Source: Microbacterium sp. 2FI
GTDB lineage: Bacteria; Actinomycetota; Actinomycetes; Actinomycetales; Microbacteriaceae
Assembly: GCF_005502885.1 (NCBI RefSeq)
Contig: NZ_SCMR01000016.1
Coordinates: 39,809 to 103,808 of the forward strand
Direction of reading: 5' to 3'
DNA length: 64,000 nucleotides
Shown: positions 54,977-62,977 of the stretch, piece after piece
Layout: each line of letters begins with the position of its first letter
Position numbering within the stretch: position 1 is the stretch's first letter
The notes under the pieces: model-generated
Told to the model about the DNA's origin: nothing
The model's database searches: none
What the model saw: only the letters and a program-made list of their open reading frames with translations
Made by a program: the position numbers and the translations under genes

Positions 54977-55984
54977 ATGTCGAAGCGTCTCGCCGAGGTG
55001 GCGCGCAAGGTCGGAGTCAGTGAAGCGACCGTCAGTCGCGTCCTCAACGACAAGCCCGGGGTGTCGGATGCGACGCGGCAGGCGGTGCTCACCGCCCTCG
55101 ACGTGCTCGGCTACGAGCGGCCCACGAAGCTCCGCGGCGAACGCGCGCGGCTCGTGGGGCTCGTGCTCCCCGAGCTGCAGAACCCGATCTTCCCCGCACT
55201 CGCCGAGATCATCGGCGGCGGGCTCACACAGAACGGCTACACGCCGCTGCTGTGCACGCAGAACGCGGGCGGCATCACCGAGTCGGACTACGTCGACCTG
55301 CTGCTGCAGCAGCAGGTTTCGGGCGTGATCTTCCTGGGCGGCAACTACAGCCAGGCCGATGCCCCGCACGAGCACTACGAGCGGCTGCGCCTGGTGAACC
55401 TGCCGACGGTGCTCGTGAACGCCCGCATCGACGCGCTGGATTTCGCCACCGTCTCCACCGACGACGCGGCGGCCGCCGAGCAGGCGATCCTGCACCTGCA
55501 CCAGCTCGGGCATCGCCGGATCGGCATGCTGATGGGCCCGCACGACCACATCCCCTCGCAGCGCAAGCTCGATGCGGCCCGCACGCTCCTCGACCGGCTC
55601 GGCGCCCCCCTCGACGATGCGATGGTCGTGCGGGGCCTGTACTCGCTCGAGTCGGGCCAGGCCGGCGCCACGCGTCTGTTCGCGGCCGGCGCGACGGCGA
55701 TCGTGTGCGCGAGCGACCCCCTTGCCCTGGGCGCCGTGCGGGCCGCCCGTCGCGCCGGACTCCGCGTTCCGGGGGATGTCAGCGTCGTCGGCTTCGACGA
55801 CTCGGCGCTCATGAGCTGCACCGAGCCGCCGCTGACGACCGTGCGCCAGCCGATCGAGTCGATGGGTCGCACCGTGATCGAGCTGCTGCTGTCGCAGATC
55901 GCCGGAACGACCGAGCCGGGCGACGAGCTTCTCTTCGAGCCGGAGCTCGTCCTGCGGTCGTCGACGGGTCCGGCTGCGGCCTGA
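54977..55984 (+). CDS. malR: LacI family regulator, MalR-like
   Basis: A 335-residue LacI/GalR regulator. It begins KRLAEVARKVGVSEATVSRV, LNDKPGVSDATRQAVLTALD, then LRGERARLVGLVLPELQNPI, all closely like Streptomyces MalR, the maltose-operon repressor. Ligand domain: VDLLLQQQVSGVIFLGGNYS and DVSVVGFDDSALMSCTEPPL. The ATG at 54977 is set by the -10 box. It lies upstream of a ThuA-domain gene and the GH13/ABC genes, whose promoter carries the same CTTGCG repeats. The maltose role is inferred from similarity and context. Confidence 0.85.
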   Translation: MSKRLAEVARKVGVSEATVSRVLNDKPGVSDATRQAVLTALDVLGYERPTKLRGERARLVGLVLPELQNPIFPALAEIIGGGLTQNGYTPLLCTQNAGGITESDYVDLLLQQQVSGVIFLGGNYSQADAPHEHYERLRLVNLPTVLVNARIDALDFATVSTDDAAAAEQAILHLHQLGHRRIGMLMGPHDHIPSQRKLDAARTLLDRLGAPLDDAMVVRGLYSLESGQAGATRLFAAGATAIVCASDPLALGAVRAARRAGLRVPGDVSVVGFDDSALMSCTEPPLTTVRQPIESMGRTVIELLLSQIAGTTEPGDELLFEPELVLRSSTGPAAA

Positions 55985-56360
55985 TCGGGGCCGGCGAGAG
56001 TCCATCGGGTTAAGCCCGTCTCATCCGCTGAGTGCGGGGTTCGGGTGGCGCGGGGTCGCGACATCGGTGCCTTCGGCGGGCTGCGGCGTCGATCGACGGC
56101 GTTCGGGGGCGGATGCCGACGACCGCCGGCACCGAATACGGCGACGTATCGGGTGCGAAGGGCGCCAGCATCCATCACAACGCTCTCCGACGTGCAAAAG
56201 ATGGACGCATCACGACCAAAGCATGTACGTGGATGCGTTGACATCCGTCGACGGAGAGCAATAGCCTCGAGCCCGTAGATATGTCGTCTGAAGCAACATA
56301 TTCCGGTATCCGCTTCGGGTGGCATCTGGATCGGTCCAGCTCGAAGGGGAGAACGACCAC
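55985..56360 (+). promoter_or_regulatory. Intergenic region with the ThuA-gene promoter
   Basis: No gene seen in 376 nt. A promoter lies at 56238-56267: -35 TTGACA (56238-56243), 18-nt spacer, -10 TAGCCT (56262-56267), leaving an untranslated leader of about 85 nt. A perfect 12-bp palindrome CGTCGATCGACG (56087-56098) and GC-rich pairing around it may terminate the MalR-like gene. Confidence 0.5.
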
Positions 56361-57449
56361 ATGAAGAAGCATTTCCACCGCGTGATCACGGGCATGGCCG
56401 CCGTCGGAGTCACGCTCAGCATCGGGATCGCCGCGGTTCCCGCGAGTGCCGAGGGCGAGTACAAAGTGCTCGTCGTCGGGCAGACGCTCGGCTTCCGGCA
56501 CTCGCACATCGACGACACCACCAACGCGGTGATCGCCCTCGGGCAGGCGAACGGGTTCACCGTCGACGTGTGGGACTCGCGTCAGCCGGCACTCACGCTC
56601 ACGAGCACGCCGTTCACGACGGCCGAGAGCCTCGCGCAGTACGAGACGATCATCTTCGCCTCACCCGTCGACGCGACGAACAACCTCGACCCGAACCGCC
56701 CGCGCCTGCTCAACAACGCCGAACTCGCCGCGTTCCAGGCCTACATCCGCTCGGGCGGAGGCTACGTCGGGCTCCACGCGGCGACCGACTCGATGCACAC
56801 CGTGCCCTGGTACAGCGAACTCACCGGCGGCAGCGCGCGCTTCCGCAACCACCCGGCCCAGCAGACCGCGACGATGCGTGTCGAGAGCCCGACGCACCCG
56901 TCGACGGTGATGCTGCCGACCGAGTGGGTGCGCTTCGACGAGTGGTACAACTTCACGACGAATCCGCGCGAAGACGTCCACGTGCTGATCACGCTCGACG
57001 AGTCGACCTACAACCCGGGCAGTGGCGCGATGGGCGCCGACCACCCGATCTCGTGGTGCCACAACTTCGAGGGCGGCCGATCCTGGTACGAAGCCGCAGG
57101 CCACACCGACGTCTCGTGGAGCGACCCACTCTTCCTCTCGCACATCCTGGCCGGTATCGAGTGGACCGCCGGCAAGGTCACCGGCGGCGGCGACTGCGTC
57201 ACCTTCGGCGAGGTCGGCGGCATCGTGGAAGCGCGTGCCGGCGAGTCGGTCAAGAACGCGAAGCTCGGAGGTGACCTCACGGCGTACCTCGAGACGGCAG
57301 AGGCTGCAGCCGACGCGGGCGACCACGCCTCCGCGGTGCACACGCTCACCCAGGCTGAGGCAAAGGCCCACGGCATCCAGGACGCCACCCTGGTCGCCAA
57401 GATCGGCGATCTCATCGAGTGGCAGGAGGGTCTGGTCGCCGCTGAGTGA
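56361..57449 (+). CDS. Secreted ThuA-domain protein
   Basis: A 362-residue protein with a Sec signal peptide (KKHFHRVITGMAAVGVTLSI, cleavage likely after VPASA near residue 32). The ThuA/glutamine-amidotransferase-like domain runs to about residue 275: YKVLVVGQTLGFRHSHIDD, AFQAYIRSGGGYVGLHAATD, WYSELTGGSARFRNHPAQQ, PISWCHNFEGGRSWYEAAGH. The last 80 residues form an Ala-rich helical tail. ThuA proteins are linked to trehalose or glycoside use but their reaction is unclear; secreted forms are often joined to other domains, here it stands alone. GAAGGGGA lies upstream of the ATG. Confidence 0.85.
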   Translation: MKKHFHRVITGMAAVGVTLSIGIAAVPASAEGEYKVLVVGQTLGFRHSHIDDTTNAVIALGQANGFTVDVWDSRQPALTLTSTPFTTAESLAQYETIIFASPVDATNNLDPNRPRLLNNAELAAFQAYIRSGGGYVGLHAATDSMHTVPWYSELTGGSARFRNHPAQQTATMRVESPTHPSTVMLPTEWVRFDEWYNFTTNPREDVHVLITLDESTYNPGSGAMGADHPISWCHNFEGGRSWYEAAGHTDVSWSDPLFLSHILAGIEWTAGKVTGGGDCVTFGEVGGIVEARAGESVKNAKLGGDLTAYLETAEAAADAGDHASAVHTLTQAEAKAHGIQDATLVAKIGDLIEWQEGLVAAE

Positions 57450-57477
57450 TCGAGAGTCCCGCGGGCTGAACGCCCGA

Positions 57478-57515
57478 CAGATCGGCCACGTCCCCACTGG
57501 GACGTGGCCGATCTG
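57478..57515 (+). terminator. Perfect 17-bp hairpin after the ThuA gene
   Basis: Arms 57478-57494 and 57499-57515 are exact inverted copies (CAGATCGGCCACGTCCC) with a 4-nt loop, CACT, starting 29 nt after the stop. No T-run follows. The strongest hairpin in the window; it separates the ThuA gene from the GH13 promoter. Confidence 0.8.
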
Positions 57516-57548
57516 CGTGCTCTCGGCGTCGTGTGACGAAATCGTGAT

Positions 57549-57599
57549 CTTGCGTGAAAGTGTTCAAGACTTGCGTTAGTCCATCGACGTCGCTACATT
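57549..57599 (+). promoter_or_regulatory. Promoter and MalR-like operator of the GH13-ABC operon
   Basis: -35 TTGCGT (57571-57576), 17 nt, -10 TACATT (57594-57599). CTTGCGTGAAAGTGTTCAAG (57549-57568) followed by CTTGCG (57570-57575) overlaps the -35. The same arrangement of CTTGCG, CAAG and CTTGCG is found at 54938-54963 before the MalR-like gene. Confidence 0.6.
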
Positions 57600-57635
57600 C
57601 GCTCCATCGAGTCCTTTCATCGACGAGGGAGCCCT

Positions 57636-59390
57636 GTGGACAGCGACGTCCTGACCCGACAGCCCGGCGAGAATGCCGGAGCGGATGCCGTGGCCTCGCG
57701 CCCGGCCCCCTCCACGGCCGACCCGCTGTGGTGGCGCTCCGCCGTCATCTACCAGGTGTACGTGCGCAGCTTCGCCGACGGGAACGGCGACGGCACCGGT
57801 GACCTCGCCGGCGTCCGCACCCGCCTCGGCTACCTGAAAGACCTCGGGGTCGACGCGATCTGGTTCAACCCCTGGTACCCGAGCCCGATGGCCGACGGCG
57901 GCTACGACGTCGAGGACTACCGCGACATCCACCCCCAGTTCGGCACGCTGGCCGAGGCCGAGGCGCTCATCGCCGAGGCGCTCGCCCTCGGCATCCGCAC
58001 CATCATCGACGTGGTCCCGAACCACATCTCCGAGCAGCACCCCTGGTTCCAGGCCGCGCTCGCGGCCGGCCCCGGCAGCCCCGACCGCGAGCGGTTCTGG
58101 TTCCACCCCGGCACCGGCGAGAACGGCGACGGCATCCCCACGCACTGGGTGTCGAGCTTCCAGGGCGAGACGTGGACCCGCACGACGAACCCCGACGGAA
58201 CGCCCGGGGAGTGGTATCTCCACATGTTCACGCCCGAGCAGCCCGACCTCAACTGGAACCACCCCGACGTTCGCCGCGAGCACGAGGAGATCCTGCGCTT
58301 CTGGTTCGACCGCGGCGTCGCGGGCGTGCGCATCGACTCCGCGGCGCTCCTGATCAAAGACCCCGACCTGCCCGAGGTCGGGGAGAAGGAAGGCCCCGGG
58401 CAGCACCCGACCGAAGACCGCGACGAACTGCACGACGTCTACCGCTCGTGGCGGGCCGTCGCCGACGCCTACCCCGGCACGCGCGTGCTCGTCGGCGAGA
58501 TCTGGGTGCCCGACATCGACCGGTTCACCGCATACCTGCGCCCCGACGAGATGCACACCGCCTTCAACTTCGACTTCCTCGCGCGGCCGTGGGGAGCGGC
58601 ATCCTTCCGCGATTCCATCTCGCAGACCCTCGCCGCCCACGCTCCGGTCGGAGCTCCGAGCACGTGGGTGCTCAGCAACCACGACGTCACGCGGCCGGTC
58701 ACCCGCTACGGCCGCGAAGACACCGCGTTCGCCTTCCTCAAGAAGCGGTTCGGCGTGCCGACCGATCCCGAGCTCGGGCGCGACCGCGCGCGTGCCGCGG
58801 CGCTGCTGGTGGCGGCCCTGCCGGGAAGCCTCTACATCTATCAGGGCGACGAGCTGGGCCTTCCCGAGGTCGAGGACCTTCCGCGCGATCTCATCGAAGA
58901 CCCGATGCACTACCGCTCGGGCGGCATCGACCCCGGACGCGACGGATGCCGCGTGCCGCTGCCCTGGTCAGGCGACGAGGCTCCGTTCGGCTTCGGCGCC
59001 GCGGGCACGCGCGCGTGGCTGCCGCAGCCCGCCGCGTGGAGTGCTCTCACGGTCGAGACGCAGGAGGCCGATCCGCGGTCGACGCTCCTTCTCTATCGCT
59101 CGGCGCTGCGGCTGCGCCGTGAGCTCATCGAACTTGCCGACGCTCCGCTCGCGTGGTGGGACGACGCTGTGCCCGGCGCTCGCGACGTGCTCGCGTTCCG
59201 TCGCGGCGACGGGTTCGCGTGCGTGCTCAACGCGGGCGAAGACCCGGTGGCGCTCCCGCCCGGCGAAGTGCTCCTGACGAGCACCGAGGTCGACGGATCA
59301 CTGCCCCCCAACTCCGCCGCGTGGCTGCGGCTCCAGACCCCTCCCGTATCCACCACCAACACCCCGGAGTCGTCCGCGCCGAGAGGCTGA
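57636..59390 (+). CDS. Alpha-glucosidase, GH13
   Basis: A 584-residue GH13 enzyme of the oligo-1,6-glucosidase/alpha-glucosidase type, cleaving terminal alpha-glucosyl bonds of maltodextrins or isomalto-oligosaccharides. Seen: VIYQVYVRSFADGNGDGTGD, region I DVVPNHIS, region II GVRIDSAA (nucleophile Asp234), region III LVGEIWVPD (acid/base Glu288), region IV SNHDVTR (Asp350). No signal peptide. The GTG at 57636 has GAGGGA upstream. First gene of the operon with a binding protein and two permeases. Confidence 0.94.
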   Translation: MDSDVLTRQPGENAGADAVASRPAPSTADPLWWRSAVIYQVYVRSFADGNGDGTGDLAGVRTRLGYLKDLGVDAIWFNPWYPSPMADGGYDVEDYRDIHPQFGTLAEAEALIAEALALGIRTIIDVVPNHISEQHPWFQAALAAGPGSPDRERFWFHPGTGENGDGIPTHWVSSFQGETWTRTTNPDGTPGEWYLHMFTPEQPDLNWNHPDVRREHEEILRFWFDRGVAGVRIDSAALLIKDPDLPEVGEKEGPGQHPTEDRDELHDVYRSWRAVADAYPGTRVLVGEIWVPDIDRFTAYLRPDEMHTAFNFDFLARPWGAASFRDSISQTLAAHAPVGAPSTWVLSNHDVTRPVTRYGREDTAFAFLKKRFGVPTDPELGRDRARAAALLVAALPGSLYIYQGDELGLPEVEDLPRDLIEDPMHYRSGGIDPGRDGCRVPLPWSGDEAPFGFGAAGTRAWLPQPAAWSALTVETQEADPRSTLLLYRSALRLRRELIELADAPLAWWDDAVPGARDVLAFRRGDGFACVLNAGEDPVALPPGEVLLTSTEVDGSLPPNSAAWLRLQTPPVSTTNTPESSAPRG

Positions 59391-59421
59391 CGCGGAACCT
59401 CCCCCTCTGAAAGGAAAGACG

Positions 59422-60792
59422 ATGAAGTCACCAGCAAGGGTCCTGCTCGCCGGTGTCGCCGCCCTCGCGACCGTCGGCGCACTCGCCGGCTGCGCAGCCG
59501 GCGACGCCAGCGAAACGGCCGACGGCAAGATCGAACTGCGCGTCGCGACCTTCCCGCCCGGCGCCGATGCGGCCGCGTACGAGGCCTTCGCCGCCCAGGA
59601 GAAGCAGTTCGAGGACGAGCACCCCGACATCGACATCATCGGTGTGGAGTACGAGTGGGAGGGCCCGACCTTCGCCGTGCAGCTCGCCGGCGGCAGCCTG
59701 CCCGACGTCTTCACCGTGCCGTTCACCGACGCCAAGACGCTGCTCGAGAACGAGCAGCTGATGGAGGTCACCGATGAGATGGACGAGCTCGGCTACACCG
59801 ACAGCTTCAACCCGATCATCCTGGATGCCGTCACCGGCGCAGACGGCAAGCTCTACGGCTTCCCCCGCCAGGCCTACGCCAATGCCCTCACCTACAACCG
59901 CGACCTGTTCGAGCAGGCGGGGCTCGACCCCGACAGCCCGCCGACGACGTGGGACGAGGTGCGCGAGTACGCCAAGCAGATCACCGACGCCACCGGCAAG
60001 GCCGGGTACTCGCAGATGGCGATCAACAACACCGGCGGCTGGCAGCTGACCGTCGGCACCGTCGCACGCGGCGGCCGCACCCAGCTCGACAGCCAGGACG
60101 GCTCGGCCGAGTCGACCATCGACAACGACGCCACGAAGGGCGTGCTGGAGTTCCTGCACGCGCTGAAGTGGGAGGACGGCTCATTCGGGTCGAAGGTCGA
60201 CCTCGACTGGGGCACGATCAACCAGGAATTCGCCGCCGGCAACATCGGCATGTACACCACCGGTTCCGACATCTACACGGCGCTCGTGCGCGACTTCGGA
60301 CTCGACTCGGCGGTCTACGGACTCACCGTCATCCCGCTCGAGGGCGATGACCCGGGCGCGCTCGGCGGCGGCGACATCGCCGTGATGAGCCCGACCATCG
60401 ACGACGCGACCAAGGCCGCGGGCGTCGAGTGGATCGACTGGTACTACATGCAGAAGCTGCTCGACGAAGAGGCGGCGACGCTCGACGCGAAGACCCTCAA
60501 CGAGTCCGGCCAGGCTGTCGGCACGCCGCTGCTGCCGGTGCTCAGCCGCGAGCTGTACGAGGAGTCGCTGGTGTGGATCGAGCCGTACATCAACGTGCCG
60601 CGCGACCAGATGACGCCGTTCACCGACGCGATCTGGGACCAGAGCCCGGTCGGCGAGCCGAAGAAGCAGACCCAGGCGGTCTACGCCCTGCTCGACAGTG
60701 TCGTGCAGACGGTGCTCACCGACGAGAACGCCGACATCGACGCGCTGCTTGCACAGGCCCAGACCGACGCGCAGGCCCTGCTGGACCAGTAG
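59422..60792 (+). CDS. Extracellular sugar-binding lipoprotein
   Basis: A 456-residue solute-binding protein with signal peptide and lipobox GALAGC (Cys24). Mature part: KIELRVATFPPGADAAAYEA, GGSLPDVFTVPFTDAKTLLE, GFPRQAYANALTYNRDLFEQ. It binds an oligosaccharide, probably an alpha-glucan fragment given the GH13 gene 31 nt upstream, and passes it to the permeases downstream. AAAGGAAAG lies just before the ATG. It is separated from the permease gene by copy C of the palindromic element. Confidence 0.94.
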   Translation: MKSPARVLLAGVAALATVGALAGCAAGDASETADGKIELRVATFPPGADAAAYEAFAAQEKQFEDEHPDIDIIGVEYEWEGPTFAVQLAGGSLPDVFTVPFTDAKTLLENEQLMEVTDEMDELGYTDSFNPIILDAVTGADGKLYGFPRQAYANALTYNRDLFEQAGLDPDSPPTTWDEVREYAKQITDATGKAGYSQMAINNTGGWQLTVGTVARGGRTQLDSQDGSAESTIDNDATKGVLEFLHALKWEDGSFGSKVDLDWGTINQEFAAGNIGMYTTGSDIYTALVRDFGLDSAVYGLTVIPLEGDDPGALGGGDIAVMSPTIDDATKAAGVEWIDWYYMQKLLDEEAATLDAKTLNESGQAVGTPLLPVLSRELYEESLVWIEPYINVPRDQMTPFTDAIWDQSPVGEPKKQTQAVYALLDSVVQTVLTDENADIDALLAQAQTDAQALLDQ

Positions 60793-60819
60793 CCCCCTCG
60801 CCCCGCCTCCCCCGGTTGG

Positions 60820-60884
60820 CCGTTTACGGACGGAACACGCCGCCTCTTCGCCCGAGGCGCGCGGCGTGTCTCGTCCGTAAACGG
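60820..60884 (+). repeat. 65-nt palindromic element, copy C
   Basis: Left arm CCGTTTACGGACGGAACACG (60820-60839), right arm GTCTCGTCCGTAAACGG (60868-60884). It starts 27 nt after the binding-protein stop and ends 29 nt before the permease start, inside the operon. The GGACGGAACACGCC arm comes first, as in the other copies relative to the gene they follow. Confidence 0.85.
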
Positions 60885-60913
60885 ACCGAGGGGGCCGACC
60901 CCGAAAGCTGGAC

Positions 60914-61885
60914 ATGACAGCGACTCTCCCCGAACGCCCCGCACCCGCCGCGGCGCCCCCGCCGCTTGTGCCGGCGCCGCGCCGGAAGCCCCGGCGCTCG
61001 CCGATGACGTGGTACCGCGGAGGAGGGCTCGCGAACCTGCTGTTCGTGCTGCCGATGGTGTTCGTGTTCACATTCTTCTCGTGGTCGCCGATCGTGCAGT
61101 CGGTGATCATGAGCCTGCAGAAGACGAACATGATCGTGTCGGAGTGGGTCGGCTTCGACAACTACGTCGTCGTGCTGAGCGATCCCGAGCTCGGCCGCGC
61201 GGTCATCAACACGCTGTACTTCGCGGTCCTCGCGCTGCTGTTCGGATTCCCCCTGCCGCTGCTGATGGCGGTGCTCATGAGCGAGGTGCGCCGGGGCAAG
61301 GGCGTGTACTCGGCCTTGGCGTACCTGCCGGTCGTGATCCCGCCGGTCGTCGCGGTGCTGCTGTGGAAGTTCTTCTACAGCGCCGACCCGTCGGGCGTCT
61401 TCAACACCGTGCTCGGGTGGGTCGGCATCCCTCCGCAACCGTGGATCCAATCCGCCGTTCAGGCGATGCCCTCGCTCGTGATCGAGGCGACGTGGGCCGC
61501 GGCCGGCGGCTCGATCATCATCTACCTCGCGGCGCTGCTGTCGGTGCCGCCCGAGCTCTACGACGCGGCCGAGGTCGACGGTGCGGGCATCTGGCGCAAG
61601 GTCTGGCACGTCACGATCCCGCAGCTGCGCGGCATCCTCTTCATCATGCTGATCCTGCAGGTGATCGCCACCGCGCAGGTGTTCCTCGAGCCGTTCCTGT
61701 TCACCGGCGGCGGCCCTGCGGGCGCGACCAAGACCGTCCTCCTCTATATCTACGACAAGGCGTTCCGCAACAGCCTGGGCGGCGACTACGGCGAGGCCAC
61801 CGCAGTTTCGGTGCTGCTGGCGATCGTGCTCGCGATCCTGTCCTGGCTGTACTTCAAGCTGACGAACCGCTGGAGCACCTCATGA
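60914..61885 (+). CDS. Carbohydrate ABC transporter permease (MalF type)
   Basis: A 323-residue permease. A Pro/Ala-rich N-terminus precedes LANLLFVLPMVFVFTFFSWS; then VGFDNYVVVLSDPELGRAVI and EAA loop YDAAEVDGAGIWRKVWHVTI. Six membrane segments. CUT1-type, with the following MalG-like partner and the binding protein upstream. Overlaps the next gene by ATGA. Confidence 0.93.
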   Translation: MTATLPERPAPAAAPPPLVPAPRRKPRRSPMTWYRGGGLANLLFVLPMVFVFTFFSWSPIVQSVIMSLQKTNMIVSEWVGFDNYVVVLSDPELGRAVINTLYFAVLALLFGFPLPLLMAVLMSEVRRGKGVYSALAYLPVVIPPVVAVLLWKFFYSADPSGVFNTVLGWVGIPPQPWIQSAVQAMPSLVIEATWAAAGGSIIIYLAALLSVPPELYDAAEVDGAGIWRKVWHVTIPQLRGILFIMLILQVIATAQVFLEPFLFTGGGPAGATKTVLLYIYDKAFRNSLGGDYGEATAVSVLLAIVLAILSWLYFKLTNRWSTS

Positions 61886-62859
61886 CCACCTCCATCACGA
61901 ACGCCCAGCGCCGTGAGGGGATGCGCGGGTTCCTCGCCCGCGCCCGCGGATCCCGCGAGCGGGAGTCGATCGACGATCTCGCCGAGCGCACGATCGTCTC
62001 GGCATCCGAGCGTCGCCGCCCGGGCACCCGCATCGGCATGTCGCTGACACACGTGTTCCTGGTGATCACCCTCGTCGTCGCCGGGCTCGGGCCGATCCTG
62101 TGGCTCGCGAAGGCCGCCGTCACCCCGACGCAGGACACGCTGCAGCAGCCGTTCGCGCTGTGGCCGAACGGCATCGACTGGGCGAACCTGTCGACGGCGT
62201 GGAACGACATCCACATCGACCAGTACTTCTGGAACACGATCGTGATCGCGCTCGGTGCGTGGATCACGCAGCTGTTCATCGCGACGACCGCGGGCTACGC
62301 GCTGTCGGTGCTCCGCCCGAAGTATGCGCCGGTGCTCGGCGCGCTCGTGCTGGCGACGCTGTTCATCCCCGGCATCGTGCTGCTCGTGCCGCTGTATCTC
62401 ACGATCGTTAACCCGCCGCTGCTCGGAGACGTGAGCCTGCTCAACAACTACCTCGCGGTGTGGCTGCCGATGGGGGCGAACGCGTTCAACATCCTGCTGG
62501 TGAAGCGCTTCTTCGACAATCTGCCGCGCGAGGTGTTCGAGGCGGCGCGCACCGACGGTGCCGGTCCCTTCCGCCTGTTCTGGTCGATCGTGCTGCCGAT
62601 GTCGAAGCCGATCCTGGGCGTCGTGTCGGTGTTCGCGATCATCGCGGCGTGGAAGGACTACCTCTGGCCGATGCTGGTGCTGCCCGACCCGGCCGTGCAG
62701 CCGCTGTCGGTGCGCCTGCCGGCCGTGCAGTCGCAGACTGAGCTCGACGTCTTCCTCGCGGCACTCGCGATCGCGACGATCATCCCGATCGCGATGTTCC
62801 TGCTGTTCCAGTCGGTGTTCCTGCGCTCGGCCGGCCTCGGCGGCGCGGTGAAGGGCTGA
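61882..62859 (+). CDS. Carbohydrate ABC transporter permease (MalG type)
   Basis: A 325-residue permease with a longer than usual polar N-terminus (about 55 residues, charged), then SLTHVFLVITLVVAGLGPIL, AAVTPTQDTLQQPFALWPNG and EAA loop FEAARTDGAGPFRLFWSIVL. The ATG at 61882 overlaps the previous stop. Last gene of the operon. Copy D of the palindromic element begins 34 nt after its stop. No ATPase gene follows. Confidence 0.93.
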   Translation: MTTSITNAQRREGMRGFLARARGSRERESIDDLAERTIVSASERRRPGTRIGMSLTHVFLVITLVVAGLGPILWLAKAAVTPTQDTLQQPFALWPNGIDWANLSTAWNDIHIDQYFWNTIVIALGAWITQLFIATTAGYALSVLRPKYAPVLGALVLATLFIPGIVLLVPLYLTIVNPPLLGDVSLLNNYLAVWLPMGANAFNILLVKRFFDNLPREVFEAARTDGAGPFRLFWSIVLPMSKPILGVVSVFAIIAAWKDYLWPMLVLPDPAVQPLSVRLPAVQSQTELDVFLAALAIATIIPIAMFLLFQSVFLRSAGLGGAVKG

Positions 62860-62892
62860 CGCGCCCCGACTGCTCTCCGCCCCTGACCGGGG

Positions 62893-62957
62893 CCGTTTAC
62901 GGACGGAACACGCCGCGTAGCCGGCCAAGTCACGCGGCGCGTCTCGTCCGCAATCGG
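62893..62957 (+). repeat. 65-nt palindromic element, copy D
   Basis: Left arm CCGTTTACGGACGGAACACG (62893-62912) identical to copy C; right arm ends GTCTCGTCCGCAATCGG (62941-62957), slightly decayed. It lies between the convergent ends of the permease gene and the DUF559-like gene. Orientation relative to the permease gene matches copies A-C. Confidence 0.85.
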
Positions 62958-62977
62958 CGGGAGGTGGGAGAGGTGGG

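Noticed and set aside
55985..56360. Short plus-strand open frames between the MalR-like and ThuA genes
   Set aside because: They lack ribosome sites and recognisable composition, and overlap the ThuA promoter.
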